Notes: generated by a model from the letters alone, not told the origin. DNA of 64,000 nt from G963923945 sp965199175 (GCA_965199175.1 OZ240684.1:1302001-1366000); one strand, 5' to 3'; numbered from the stretch's first letter, positions 26,801 through 36,543 are shown. Program-made: numbers and translations.

Positions 26801-27473
26801 AAAAATCAGTGAAATTTTCTCTTCCGGTCATCATAAACTCATAGAGAAAAATATTCTTAATCTCATCAACGAGCAAAATAACTGGCTTTCAAAACAAATT
26901 GTTAAAAGTACTCGTGCTGCCGGAGACAGTATTGAAGATATTATTTCCAGTAATTTTGAGAGATTGATTGGAGAAAAATACTGCAAATCCTACTCTGGTG
27001 ACTTCGCCAGAAGAGCCATGGCAGACCTGGCTTTCGAGGACAATCAGGGATTCTATCATATCATTGATACATATCATTGATGTAAAAACCCATCGTCTTG
27101 AAACAAAATTTAATATGCCGAATCTCACTTCGGTTGAAAGATTGAGTAGATTCTATGAAGATGACAACAACCATTTTATTCTTCTTATGGTATCTTATGA
27201 GGTTAAAGATCTGAGGATTATTGTCCAGGATGTAAAATTCGTGCCTATTGAATATCCGGATTGGGAATGCTTGACAATCGGAGCTCCTGGATGGGGCAAA
27301 TTCAAATTTCTCATTCAAACAATGTTATCGTCAATAAAAATCCCAATAGAGCAAAATGGATGATTGAACTATGTGATGTATTGCTCTCTTTTTATCCTAA
27401 GGAAATTTTGAAAATAAACTCCAGGATAGAGCATTTCCAAAAAGTCAAAGCATACCGGGCTTGGAGAATTTAG
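26781..27473 (+). pseudogene. Frameshifted type II restriction endonuclease
   Basis: Three consecutive frames together encode one ~230-residue protein: KKLFYEKISEIFSSGHH ... MADLAFEDNQGFYHI, then IDVKTHRLETKFNMPN ... IGAPGWG, then QIQISHSNNVIVNKNP to YRAWRI. The Asp followed by IDVK fits a PD-(D/E)XK nuclease core, and the place next to the methyltransferase supports a restriction enzyme. The first break is a 13-bp tandem duplication at 27057-27082, which inserts +1 and gives a stop at 27078-27080. The second is consistent with loss of one G in the G-run at 27293-27296. The start codon is uncertain (TTG 26781, or an ATG inside the methyltransferase gene). Confidence 0.75.
27057..27082. repeat. 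13-bp tandem duplication disrupting the nuclease
   Basis: CATATCATTGATA is followed at once by CATATCATTGATG. Removing one copy restores the frame FYHIIDVKTH across the presumed catalytic motif. Confidence 0.9.
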
Positions 27474-27558
27474 TTTAGATAGGGTTAGGCATAATAAGCC
27501 TATAAAATTTTAATAAAAATCTGTCAAAAATCCCGGATTCGCCCCGGAGAACAACCAG

Positions 27559-28032
27559 CTAAGGCAAAACCGCCCAACTGCCATCATCGCCCCGGCATGC
27601 GGTCCCGTATTCTTGTTCTCTCTGCTCACCAACCTGCACAACCTGCTCAAATTGCCGACAATACTCCCCGGAATCACTCCAGCCATCGCGCACAGCCTTC
27701 ACAGAACCTGAATTACCGCTATCGGGATTGTTCCAGGTAATTTGCTGACCCACAGGCGCAGCCTGAGCCTGCTGAACCGCTTGATTCATTTTCATGCGGT
27801 CCACCTCATCCAGCGATTCTCCGATACTGCCGCCGATCATGCCCCCGGCCAAAGTCCCCACCGCAACCGCAGCCAGTTGGCCCTTACCTTTACCGATGGT
27901 CGACCCGACATAACCGCCCAGAGCCGCACCGGCTAATGTCCCGACCAGTTCTTTATTCGGACCTTGTTGGCATGCACTGGCTGAGAGAGAAAACGCAACA
28001 AGAATGACCGTCAGAGTTTTCGCAAATCGCAT
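27559..28032 (-). CDS. Glycine-zipper 2TM surface lipoprotein (paralogue)
   Basis: A 157-residue lipoprotein with signal peptide MRFAKTLTVILVAFSLSASAC, a glycine zipper (LAGAALGGYVGSTIGKGKG ... GTLAGGMIGGSIGESLD) and the same C-terminal domain as the protein at 24815-25456 (APVGQQITWNNP; YCRQFEQVVQVGEQREQEY). The longer frame upstream of 28032 lacks a signal peptide and is repetitive, so ATG 28030-28032 is preferred. This type of gene next to pdxH is common in alphaproteobacteria. Confidence 0.85.
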   Translation of the reverse strand: MRFAKTLTVILVAFSLSASACQQGPNKELVGTLAGAALGGYVGSTIGKGKGQLAAVAVGTLAGGMIGGSIGESLDEVDRMKMNQAVQQAQAAPVGQQITWNNPDSGNSGSVKAVRDGWSDSGEYCRQFEQVVQVGEQREQEYGTACRGDDGSWAVLP

Positions 28033-28618
28033 CTTAAAAATTCTCCCGGACCTCAGCACAGATGAACCCGCCCGGCTTGCGGCCTGATCGGGTTGGGGTA
28101 TGCGGCGTTTTTTATCGAAAATACTGTCAAAAAAAATACTATCAAAAATCATGGTGATTGCTACCTTTCTGGTTTTTATTGGCCTGGTTTTTGTTGGACA
28201 GACAATTTTTGCTCTTTTAATAACAGTTCATAAACAAATTATGCTCTTTGTTCTTGGTTTTTTATCTTTGTTCTCTGTTCTTTATTACGTTCTTTATCAC
28301 GATTACGTTCTTTATCACATACTCTTTATCACATACTTCCTGCTCTTTGTTACGCTTCCTGCTCTTTATGATCGATCTTTATTACGGATTACTTACTCTA
28401 AATGTTTTTTATGAACATTTTTTATGAACAGATTTTACCATGATTATTTTCCCAAAAACAGACTCTCACGACACTGCTCAGTTTTCAATCACATGCGTTT
28501 TGAATCACAATATGGCCATAGAGTGGTGTCTTTGATAATTTTAGTAAAAATATAATCACCGGTGAAATTTCGTCAACAAAATCATGAAAACAAGCCAAAG
28601 AGAGTTTCAGAAAGGATC
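28033..28618. other. Repeat-rich spacer upstream of pdxH
   Basis: This ~585-bp region has ATACTGTCAAAAAA/ATACTATCAAAAA near 28122-28148 and a pyrimidine-rich stretch (28240-28400) made of imperfect TTCTTTATCAC and TTCCTGCTCTTTGTTAC units. A 104-codon frame there translates to low-complexity Phe/Leu/Tyr sequence and is unlikely to be a gene. Confidence 0.55.
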
Positions 28619-29245
28619 ATGAACAAAGATCAAAGAGAACCACAAGAAGCAACCCGGCAATCATCTTGCGATGAGGATCCGATTGCCCGTTTCGGGAATT
28701 GGTTTGCCAGGGCCCGGCATACTGAACCCGGCGACCCGACCGCTGTTGCTCTGGCGACCGCCACACCCGGCGGGGTTCCCTCAGTACGTATGGTGCTGTT
28801 GAAAGACTTCGGTCCCGATGGTTTTGTGTTCTATACCAATCTGGAAAGCCGCAAAGGTACCGAACTCAAAGCCAACCCCCTGGCAGCACTGTGTTTTTAC
28901 TGGCATACCCTGGATTACCAGGTGCGGATTGAAGGTCGGGTCAGCCCGGTTGATGATCAGCAAGCTGATGCTTATTTCGCCAGCCGTCCGCGTGGCAGCC
29001 GTATTGGTGCATGGGCTTCCAGACAATCACAGATTATGGCCCACCGCTTTGATCTGAAACAGCGAGTTGCAGCCATGCATGCCAAATTTGCGCTGAGAAA
29101 AATTCCGCGCCCTTCTCATTGGGGAGGGATGCGCCTGGTCCCCAGCCGCATTGAATTCTGGCATCAGGGCCAAAACCGCCTCCATGATCGCCAGCTGTTC
29201 GAACGTGATGGTCAGTCATGGCGCAGATATCGCCTGTATCCCTAG
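28619..29245 (+). CDS. pdxH: Pyridoxamine 5'-phosphate oxidase
   Basis: A 208-residue FMN enzyme that oxidises PNP or PMP to PLP. Landmarks are AVALATATPGGVPSVRMVLLK (FMN and substrate binding), FYTNLESRKGTEL, and the C-terminal FWHQGQNRLHDR and RYRLYP. The frame could start at GTG 28562, but ATG 28619 with AAAGGA close upstream is more credible. PLP made here is used by HisC, HemA and other enzymes in the window. Confidence 0.94.
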   Translation: MNKDQREPQEATRQSSCDEDPIARFGNWFARARHTEPGDPTAVALATATPGGVPSVRMVLLKDFGPDGFVFYTNLESRKGTELKANPLAALCFYWHTLDYQVRIEGRVSPVDDQQADAYFASRPRGSRIGAWASRQSQIMAHRFDLKQRVAAMHAKFALRKIPRPSHWGGMRLVPSRIEFWHQGQNRLHDRQLFERDGQSWRRYRLYP

Positions 29246-29516
29246 CCTTAAAAATACCCCCGGAGATCAAAAAACACCCCCCGGAAACCAGGGAAACCAT
29301 TCCTGTATTTCCCGGTGCCCGTTTATATTACTCACTTGAAATTGCGGAAAAGCGGCTATTTGAAGAGCATCAAAAACTGCCATTAAGTTCTGCGGGCGTG
29401 ATGCCCCGGACACATTTAATCAATTAAAGATTGATTAAAAATAATATTTTTGTTACCGAAAGATGCAACAGAGCTACCCGGTTCCAATTCCCATTGTTCC
29501 ACGCAGGATTGAAACA

Positions 29517-30509
29517 ATGCACAAAATTTCCGTTATCATTTGCACCATGTTGGTGGCGGGTTGTTCGGTTATCAGCGATAGCATTTCAGGAATATCTATT
29601 CCCTCTACTCCGGGGGAATGGGTCGCCGGTGCCTCTTATGTTCCGATTGACCCTCTTCGAGTTCCAAAAAGTTGCCAGACGGAACCCGGCAAGTTACTAA
29701 AAAATTTGCCTGATCATGTGTCCCGTCTGGCTATCGGAGAATACAATGAAGAAGGCGAAATTTCCTACGGGCCGGGACAAATTGGTCATGAGAATAAAAT
29801 TTACAAGGTCATCCTTGATTATGTGAATACAGATACAACAAGTGTCGATTTTCGGATTTTTCGTTTCGACCCTGATAGTGGCAAAGTATCAGACCCAAGG
29901 AAAAGGACTGAGGCAAAACCGGGCACCTATTTGTTGGCGGAGTTAACTGATCCTCCCGAAGGGACATCATCATGGTTGGAAACACTTTCCGCGCAATTTT
30001 ACATTGATTACAATGCTGGTATAATCAATGGTAGTGATTCCAATGATACTCCAAAGAAGACGCGTACTCTAAAAAAAGATCGTTCTAAAGGGAGACCAGT
30101 AACTATTCCAGTATATGTTGGAATTGGGTTGAGATTAACAGCCACGGTGCGGGTTCTTAAAGGCAAGGTTGGCCTGGGTAGCCTGAGTGCTTTAGCATTA
30201 GCGGCTCAGGCCGGGCAAATTTCAGGGTCACTGGTTATCCAAACCCTGGGTATCTCCGGGTCACAGGTATCCACAATTCTTCCTTTACCCAACCAGATTG
30301 ACCAACCAACCATCCAGGATGCCATTCTTAATATCGGGTCAATAAAAGCTCTTTTGTACGAATCAACAACAGATAATCGTATAATTTTAAGACCTCGTGT
30401 TACCGGATTCTTTAATCCCTATGCTGGCAGTGGTCCGGAATTGATCAGTTCTATTATTTCTGAACTTGCCCGTAGCCCGGCCTCTCTGGAATTGACTTGC
30501 CCGTCGTGA
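29517..30509 (+). CDS. Uncharacterised lipoprotein
   Basis: A 330-residue protein with signal MHKISVIICTMLVAGC (lipobox LVAGC). ATG 29517 with AGGA 9 nt upstream is preferred over ATG 29463. The body is rich in Ser, Thr and Gly, with few cysteines apart from CQTEPGK and a C-terminal LELTCPS; a Lys/Arg-rich stretch (KKTRTLKKDRSKGRP) is followed by a hydrophobic Ala/Leu segment. I do not recognise a family. It stands alone between pdxH and hemA. Confidence 0.65.
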   Translation: MHKISVIICTMLVAGCSVISDSISGISIPSTPGEWVAGASYVPIDPLRVPKSCQTEPGKLLKNLPDHVSRLAIGEYNEEGEISYGPGQIGHENKIYKVILDYVNTDTTSVDFRIFRFDPDSGKVSDPRKRTEAKPGTYLLAELTDPPEGTSSWLETLSAQFYIDYNAGIINGSDSNDTPKKTRTLKKDRSKGRPVTIPVYVGIGLRLTATVRVLKGKVGLGSLSALALAAQAGQISGSLVIQTLGISGSQVSTILPLPNQIDQPTIQDAILNIGSIKALLYESTTDNRIILRPRVTGFFNPYAGSGPELISSIISELARSPASLELTCPS

Positions 30510-30848
30510 CCAGCCTCTCTGCAATGTCCGGTACAGGAGGGAGGAAATGAATGATATGGATGCAAAAAAGGGTTTTGTCTTACAGAGGACTGCTATGCCT
30601 ACCCTGTAACGGCCAATATTTTGAAAATTTCAGATTGGCGGCAAATGACCGGTAAAATCATTTTCGCGATTATCCCCCGGCGGTGTTGTCTTAGTCGCGC
30701 GACACTCAGATCACTTTTTTGATAAAATTAGGAAATACCCACAAAAAAGCGACACAAAACCAACCTGCCAATAACACCAAAGCCTGCACGCTATAGAGGC
30801 AGCCAGGCAGATATCAGAACTTCGGTTCTGAAACAAAAACAAACTGCT
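30510..30848. other. lipoprotein-hemA spacer
   Basis: About 340 bp between convergent genes. The start repeats the end of the lipoprotein gene imperfectly (GGCCTCTCTGGAATT / CAGCCTCTCTGCAATG). I see no gene or clear terminator. Confidence 0.4.
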
Positions 30849-32060
30849 TCAGGCCGCCTGGGTCAGGTTAAGCCGCCTCCAGACATCGCTCAGGGAAGCA
30901 ACCAGATGCGCCATCATCGCATCATCATGAAGAGGGGTTGGCGTAAAACGCAACCGCTCAGTCCCTCGTGGGACAGTCGGATAATTGATCGGCTGAACAT
31001 AAATCCGGTGACGCTCCAGAAGGGTATCACTGGCCAGTTTGCATAAACGCGGGTCGCCAACCAAAACCGGGACGATATGGCTATCGCTGGGCATCAGGGG
31101 GAGACCGGCTTCGCGCATCAGTGTTTTGAGATAAGCGGCTCGTTCCTGATGGGATTCTCTTTCGGTTTTGGAAAATTTCAAATGCCGCAAGGCGGCATAA
31201 GCACCGGCTGCCACCGTTGGAGGAAGCGACGTTGTAAAGATAAATCCCGAAGCATGAGAGCGAATAAAATCAATCAAATTGGATTGAGCCGCGATATACC
31301 CACCCATACAACCAAATGCTTTACCCAGGGTTCCCTGCAAGATATCGACCCGGTCCATTACCCCATCCCGCTCAGCAACACCCCCGCCCCGATGACCATA
31401 CATCCCCACGGCATGCACTTCATCAAGATAAGTAAGAGCCCCATATTCTTCGGCCAGGGAAACAATCTGAGCAATCGGTGCGAAATCTCCATCCATTGAA
31501 TACACCGATTCAAACAGGATGATTTTAGCCCGCTGCGGATCTTCCTGCCTCAATAATCCAGCAAGATGATCAACATCATTATGGCGGAAGATTTTTTTCT
31601 CGGCCCTGGAAAAACGCACCCCCTGGATCATTGAGGCATGGTTGTTTTCATCGGAAAACAGAATACAACCAGGCAATGCCGCACCCAAAGTAGCAATCGT
31701 TGCTTCATTGGCCATATAGCCGGAATTGAAAAGAAGAGCGGCCTCCTTGCGATGCAGGTAACAGAGTTCCCGCTCCAGCAAGACATGATAATGATTGGTT
31801 CCGGAAATATTACGCGTCCCGCCGGCCCCGGAACCAACCCGCTCAATGGCTTGGCGCATCGCCGCCAACACCTTGGGATGCTGGCCCATGCCCAGATAAT
31901 CATTGCTGCACCAGACGGTGACTTGCTCCACCCGGTCACCCCGATAATTAAGAGCAAGCGGGAAAGCCCCGGCTTTACGCTCCAGATCGGCAAAGACCCG
32001 ATACCGCCCTTCGGATTTCAAGCCGGAGATACGTTCGGCAAAAAAACGATCATAATCCAT
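30849..32060 (-). CDS. hemA: 5-aminolevulinate synthase
   Basis: A 403-residue PLP enzyme that condenses glycine and succinyl-CoA to ALA, the C4 route typical of alphaproteobacteria. Landmarks are VWCSNDYLGMGQHP, GSGAGGTRNISGT, the YLDEVHAVGMYG aspartate and Lys247 in LQGTLGKAFG. Length is normal. Confidence 0.96.
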   Translation of the reverse strand: MDYDRFFAERISGLKSEGRYRVFADLERKAGAFPLALNYRGDRVEQVTVWCSNDYLGMGQHPKVLAAMRQAIERVGSGAGGTRNISGTNHYHVLLERELCYLHRKEAALLFNSGYMANEATIATLGAALPGCILFSDENNHASMIQGVRFSRAEKKIFRHNDVDHLAGLLRQEDPQRAKIILFESVYSMDGDFAPIAQIVSLAEEYGALTYLDEVHAVGMYGHRGGGVAERDGVMDRVDILQGTLGKAFGCMGGYIAAQSNLIDFIRSHASGFIFTTSLPPTVAAGAYAALRHLKFSKTERESHQERAAYLKTLMREAGLPLMPSDSHIVPVLVGDPRLCKLASDTLLERHRIYVQPINYPTVPRGTERLRFTPTPLHDDAMMAHLVASLSDVWRRLNLTQAA

Positions 32061-32205
32061 CGGTCCTTAATACCCGAATTCTTAAGTTATTTTAATCAAT
32101 AAAATCAAAAATTCGACTCTGTCTTATTTAGACATATGTATATATCTGCGTATGTACCCGTATCTCAACACAAACGGGTATCACCCATATTCTGGAGTCT
32201 TTTCC

Positions 32206-32610
32206 TTAAGAATCGCGGTTTTTGGGCCGTAGATTGAGAGAAACCGAATTGATACAGTAGCGGTCCCCACCAGGCAGCGGGCCATCGGAAAACACATGAC
32301 CAAGATGCGCCCCACAATCAGCACATAACACTTCATCACGGATCATCCCGTGACTCCGGTCGGTTTCGACAACCACTGCGGTTTCTGTTGCCGGGTTGGT
32401 AAAGCTGGGCCAACCGGTTCCCGAATCAAATTTATCGGCAGATAAAAACAAGTCACGGCCACAACAAATACAGCAATACGTCCCTTCCTTTTTGCAATCA
32501 TAATACTGACCGCTGAAGGGAGGTTCGGTGCCCTTACGGCGGGTTACATCGAATTGATCCGGGCTCAGCCGGGTCTGCCATTCGGCATCTGATTTTTTGA
32601 TCCTGACCAT
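32206..32610 (-). CDS. msrB: Peptide-methionine (R)-S-oxide reductase
   Basis: A 134-residue MsrB that repairs methionine-R-sulfoxide. It has both zinc CxxC pairs (Cys47/Cys50 and Cys96/Cys99), GTGWPSF, and the catalytic Cys119 in RYCINSVSL. It is not fused to MsrA. The N-terminus (TRLSPDQFDVTRRKGTE) is complete. Confidence 0.95.
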   Translation of the reverse strand: MVRIKKSDAEWQTRLSPDQFDVTRRKGTEPPFSGQYYDCKKEGTYCCICCGRDLFLSADKFDSGTGWPSFTNPATETAVVVETDRSHGMIRDEVLCADCGAHLGHVFSDGPLPGGDRYCINSVSLNLRPKNRDS

Positions 32611-33128
32611 GCTGCCAACTCCTCAATAATCGGGAATTACGGACATCTCAGGGCTGAGATGCAGAGTTTCTGAGAAATTTCCGCACTCTATCCCTCAAAA
32701 AATATAAAAAAATATAAATATAAAAGATAACCGTAAAAAACTCTGGCGGCACAGGGCCAATAAAAAACCGATAAACAATCAAAAAACCGACAAAAATGAC
32801 TGTGATACGCTTTTGAAGAGATCTGTTTTTGCCGGGCAAACCAAAAACAGATCAAAAATGAGACCTTTTTGAGGCCTTTTTCAGACCTTTTTGAGATCAA
32901 CATCCCTTTATGTGGAACCAGTTTGGCACAGACAACTCCGGCACAACCAACAAAAGCCTACCCCCATCATCCCTGTGATCAAAACATCCGGGATAAGAAC
33001 CTGTCCCCATATCTCACTGTGGTATAGTGTCTCACCAACACTTCCGGATGTGCCGATACAGTCCTCAGATAGCCGATGTTTTGTTTAGAGATCTGCTTTA
33101 GCCCTCATTGCCATCACAGGTGGTCATG
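32611..33128. other. msrB-thiO spacer with A/T-rich repeats
   Basis: About 520 bp between divergent genes. It contains (A)ATATAAAA repeats at 32698-32730 and alternating GAGACCTTTTTGAG / CAGACCTTTTTGAG units at 32860-32898. I looked for a TPP riboswitch before thiO and did not find its conserved blocks. Confidence 0.5.
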
Positions 33129-34271
33129 ATGCATATTGTCATCATTGGCGGGGGTGTTTGTGGCCTGTCAATCGGCTGGTTTCTGGCCCGGGAAGGCATC
33201 ACAGTGACCATCTGCGACTCTGGCCAGGCTGGCCAGGGAGCAACCTGGGCAGCCGCTGGTATGCTGGCCGCCCGGGTCGAAGCCAAACCAGGGTCAGAAA
33301 CCCTTCTGCCTCTGCTTCAGGATAGCCTGAAACGCTGGCCTGATTTTACGGCTGAAATACAAAATGCCACCGGCCTTGATATCGGGTATCGTGATGAGGG
33401 AACCCTGGTGGTTGCCCGCGATCACGATAGTCGGGAGGCATTACGCTTCCATCAGGCCTATCATGATCATCTGGGAATCACTCTGCAATGGCTGACCCGA
33501 TCAGAAATCCGGTCCCGGGAACCATCGTTACATAGTGCGGTTTCCGCCGGGCTGTTCAGCCCTGACGATCATCAGGTTAATAACCGTCAGCTGGCCAAAG
33601 CACTGATCATCGCCTTTGAACAGGCAGGAGGGACGCTCAAACAGGAGTGTCCGGTCGATCAGATTATATGGAAACAAGGCTCTGTAAACGGCGTGATGTG
33701 TCGCTGTGGCGATATCATTACCGCTGATCAGGTCATTGTTGCAGCAGGGGCCTGGTCCCGCCAGATTGATGGCCTCCCCGCATCGACAAAGTTGCCGCTA
33801 CGTCCGGTCAAAGGCCAGATGCTGGCGGTACGGATGAATCCCGATACACCACTGATCCGTCATACTATCTGGTACCGGGATATCTATCTCACCCCCCGTC
33901 GAAATGGCGATTTGCTCATTGGTGCAACCATCGAAGAGAGGGGGTTTGACCAGAATGTGACCGCCGGTGCGGTGTATCATTTACTCAAACGGGCCAGCGA
34001 AATCCTGCCTGAAATCAACGAGCTGCCGCTCATAGAGACATGGGCCGGACTACGCCCGGCCAGCCGGGACATGATGCCCATCCTTGGCCCTGTACCAGGA
34101 GAAAATTCCCTTCATGGCCGCGATTCTGGCCTGATTATGGCCACCGGTCATTACCGTAACGGTATTCTGCTGGCCCCGGCGACTGCTGCTTATATTGCTC
34201 AGTATTGCCTCACCGGCCACTTCGACCCTGCTATAGCCGCCTGCCGGCCAGAGCGTTTCTCCCGCCAATAA
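33129..34271 (+). CDS. thiO: Glycine oxidase ThiO
   Basis: A 380-residue FAD-dependent D-amino-acid-oxidase-family enzyme that makes dehydroglycine for the thiazole of thiamine. It has the FAD motif IIGGGVCGLSIGWFLA, ATWAAAGMLAA and C-terminal TGHYRNGILLAPATA. TTG 33108 is a poor start; ATG 33126 and 33129 follow AGGTGG, and I use 33129 (MHIVIIGGG). It opens the thiO-[FkbM]-thiS-thiG cluster. Confidence 0.9.
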   Translation: MHIVIIGGGVCGLSIGWFLAREGITVTICDSGQAGQGATWAAAGMLAARVEAKPGSETLLPLLQDSLKRWPDFTAEIQNATGLDIGYRDEGTLVVARDHDSREALRFHQAYHDHLGITLQWLTRSEIRSREPSLHSAVSAGLFSPDDHQVNNRQLAKALIIAFEQAGGTLKQECPVDQIIWKQGSVNGVMCRCGDIITADQVIVAAGAWSRQIDGLPASTKLPLRPVKGQMLAVRMNPDTPLIRHTIWYRDIYLTPRRNGDLLIGATIEERGFDQNVTAGAVYHLLKRASEILPEINELPLIETWAGLRPASRDMMPILGPVPGENSLHGRDSGLIMATGHYRNGILLAPATAAYIAQYCLTGHFDPAIAACRPERFSRQ

Positions 34272-34455
34272 ACCCCATAAATGCCCTCTGTACTGAAAGC
34301 CACCCCCGGCACAAAAACCGGCAAAAATGATCTTTTCAGATAATCTTCTCAGGCTTCATATCCCGGCTTGATCGGCATCCACAGACCCGGTACGTCTGTA
34401 TGCATAATCCGTATATATTGTTACAAAAACATTCTTACAGGAGTGACCGGGACAA

Positions 34456-35217
34456 ATGACACAACACATGCCGAAAGACAGGCCCGTTCCCCCATTCAGC
34501 AACCTTGGTGACCGGATCAATTATCACCTTTTTCCCGGCCAGCTTTATATTGCTTATCTGGCACGTAAAAATCTTTATAAAGGAGTCCCGGAACTCAGAT
34601 ATGCACGGGATCATCTGACCGATAATAATAAAAATTTTATTGATATCGGAGCCAATAAAGGCTGGTGGTCTTATACCTTGTCGGGCAAATTTCGCATGGT
34701 ATACGCCTTTGAACCCAATCCGCAGGTCTACCGGTTTTTGTGCCGATGGCACCGCACCAATGTCTCAACGTATCGGGTCGCGCTGGATGATCATGATGGC
34801 CTGTCAAGCTTGCGCATTCCCATCAAAGGACATGGCTTTTCCCGACAAGGGGCCTTCCTTTCCCATTCCAGAAGTGCCCTGGAAACATTGGAAAGCATTG
34901 AGGTCGAGACGCAATGCCGCCGTCTGGATTCATATGGTTTTACCGATATCGGCCTTATGAAAATTGATGTCGAAGGACATGAATCCGCTGTCCTGGCGGG
35001 CGCACAAAACATTCTCGAACGTGACCAACCCGTTTTGATCATTGAAATTTCCCACGGGCATACCAAACAACCCATACGCACAGTCATTGATCCTCTTCTG
35101 GGCCAGGGCTACACAATTCATTATGTACGCGAAAATCGTCTCATTCATGTAGATGTGGCGGATCTGGATCAATCCATCCATAGCGGTGATTTTATTTTCA
35201 TCCCCGGAAAAAAATAA
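34456..35217 (+). CDS. FkbM-family methyltransferase
   Basis: A 253-residue SAM methyltransferase with FIDIGANKGWWSYTL (motif I), YAFEPNPQVYRFL and the FkbM-specific LMKIDVEGHESAVLAGA. FkbM enzymes often methylate sugars or polyketides. It lies between thiO and thiS, where no methyltransferase is needed for thiamine, so it is probably a passenger insertion. Confidence 0.87.
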   Translation: MTQHMPKDRPVPPFSNLGDRINYHLFPGQLYIAYLARKNLYKGVPELRYARDHLTDNNKNFIDIGANKGWWSYTLSGKFRMVYAFEPNPQVYRFLCRWHRTNVSTYRVALDDHDGLSSLRIPIKGHGFSRQGAFLSHSRSALETLESIEVETQCRRLDSYGFTDIGLMKIDVEGHESAVLAGAQNILERDQPVLIIEISHGHTKQPIRTVIDPLLGQGYTIHYVRENRLIHVDVADLDQSIHSGDFIFIPGKK

Positions 35218-35474
35218 AAAACAGATGACGCTTATCGTCATCAACACTGTCCCCATACTGCGCCCGCACCACACCGACACCGCCAGGGGATGCATAAAGG
35301 AATACCAGCTGCTGACCGGGCATCGCTCTTCAGATCCGAAACATCAAAAGCCCCCACAGGATCAAAAGCATTGACTCTTTATGGACATAAAGCCGAGATA
35401 TATTCTGGCTTTTATCGGTTTCACGCTCCCCAGGCTGTGACCAGAAATAACCCGCCCCTGATAAGGAATCCGTG

Positions 35475-35693
35475 ATGGCAAAAACACTGATCGTTAATGG
35501 TCAGGAAATGGCTTTTGATCCCCCGGATATGGCGGCTCTGGTCGATGTTCTACATAATCTGGGTATTGATCCTCAGCAACCCGGGCTGGCAACCGCAATC
35601 AATGGCCGGTTGGTGAAAACCGACCAATGGAATACGCCGATGGTCAGGCCGGGGGATCGTATTGAGATTGTCCATCCCCTGGCCGGAGGATAA
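35475..35693 (+). CDS. thiS: Sulfur carrier protein ThiS
   Basis: A 72-residue beta-grasp protein ending in the required Gly-Gly (VHPLAGG), which carries thiocarboxylate sulfur to ThiG. AAGGAA at 35463-35468 favours ATG 35475 over GTG 35472. The 60-bp gap to thiG is compatible with one operon. Confidence 0.93.
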   Translation: MAKTLIVNGQEMAFDPPDMAALVDVLHNLGIDPQQPGLATAINGRLVKTDQWNTPMVRPGDRIEIVHPLAGG

Positions 35694-35752
35694 AAAATGC
35701 ACGGCCTGTCACCTGTTCCCCATCATCAACCCAAATGTGAGAAAAACAGTCT

Positions 35753-36526
35753 ATGGCCGAAGACAGATTGATCCTGGCCGGACGGTCTCTGGAATCGCGT
35801 CTTTTGATGGGTTCGGCTCAGTTTTCTGACCATCAGACATTATGTGATTGTCTGGTGGCTTCAAAGACTGAGGTGGTCACGGTTGCCTTACGCCGGGTTA
35901 ATCTTCAACACAGAGAAGAAAGCCTGATTGAGACTTTGGGAGAGTATCTGCTGCTCCCCAATACGGCCGGGTGCTTTACCGCCCGTGATGCCATATTGAC
36001 GGCCCAGCTTGGCCGTGAAGCTCTGGATACTGACTGGGTAAAGCTGGAAGTCATTGGGGATGAAGAAACACTCTACCCGGATGCTGAAGACCTGTTGATT
36101 GCAGCCCGGGAGTTGGTTGCCCAGGGGTTTCAGGTCCTGCCCTACTGCCCGGATGACCCGGTTTTATGTCGACGCCTGGAAGAGATTGGCTGTGCAGCCG
36201 TCATGCCTTTGGCGGCCCCCATTGGATCTGGCCTCGGCCTGCGTAACCCGCATAACCTGGCCCTGATTCGTGCGGCCTGCTCCGGGCCTGTGATCGTGGA
36301 TGCCGGTATCGGGACCCCTTCGGATGCGGCCCGGGTTATGGAAATGGGCTGTGATGCGGTGTTGGTCAATTCGGCGATTGCCCGCTGCCGCACCCCGGTT
36401 GTGATGGCTCAGGCCATGGGCCAGGCAGTTGAAGCCGGACGCCTGGCGCATCAGGCCGGACGCATGCCCAGGAGTTTTCATGCCCATGCCTCAACCCCGG
36501 AAGAAGGACGCATAGACCCCCTTTAA
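35753..36526 (+). CDS. thiG: Thiazole synthase
   Basis: A 257-residue TIM-barrel enzyme that joins DXP, dehydroglycine and ThiS-COSH to form the thiazole. The Schiff-base lysine is Lys97 in DWVKLEVIGD; other marks are LLPNTAGCFTARDAI, MPLAAPIGSGLGLRNP and the phosphate loop. thiC, thiD, thiE and thiF are not in the window. Confidence 0.95.
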   Translation: MAEDRLILAGRSLESRLLMGSAQFSDHQTLCDCLVASKTEVVTVALRRVNLQHREESLIETLGEYLLLPNTAGCFTARDAILTAQLGREALDTDWVKLEVIGDEETLYPDAEDLLIAARELVAQGFQVLPYCPDDPVLCRRLEEIGCAAVMPLAAPIGSGLGLRNPHNLALIRAACSGPVIVDAGIGTPSDAARVMEMGCDAVLVNSAIARCRTPVVMAQAMGQAVEAGRLAHQAGRMPRSFHAHASTPEEGRIDPL

Positions 36527-36543
36527 TTAAATAAACCCTTTTT

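Noticed and set aside
27057..27300. Programmed frameshifting in the restriction gene
   Set aside because: A 13-bp duplication and a separate G-run change are not known recoding signals; no slippery heptamer or stem is evident.
28100..28414. 104-codon hydrophobic frame before pdxH
   Set aside because: The apparent membrane protein is a by-product of the pyrimidine-rich TTCTTTATCAC repeats.
32930..33128. TPP riboswitch expected before thiO
   Set aside because: None of the conserved TPP blocks (CTGAGA, ACCTGAACAGGGTAATGCC-like) was found on the plus strand.
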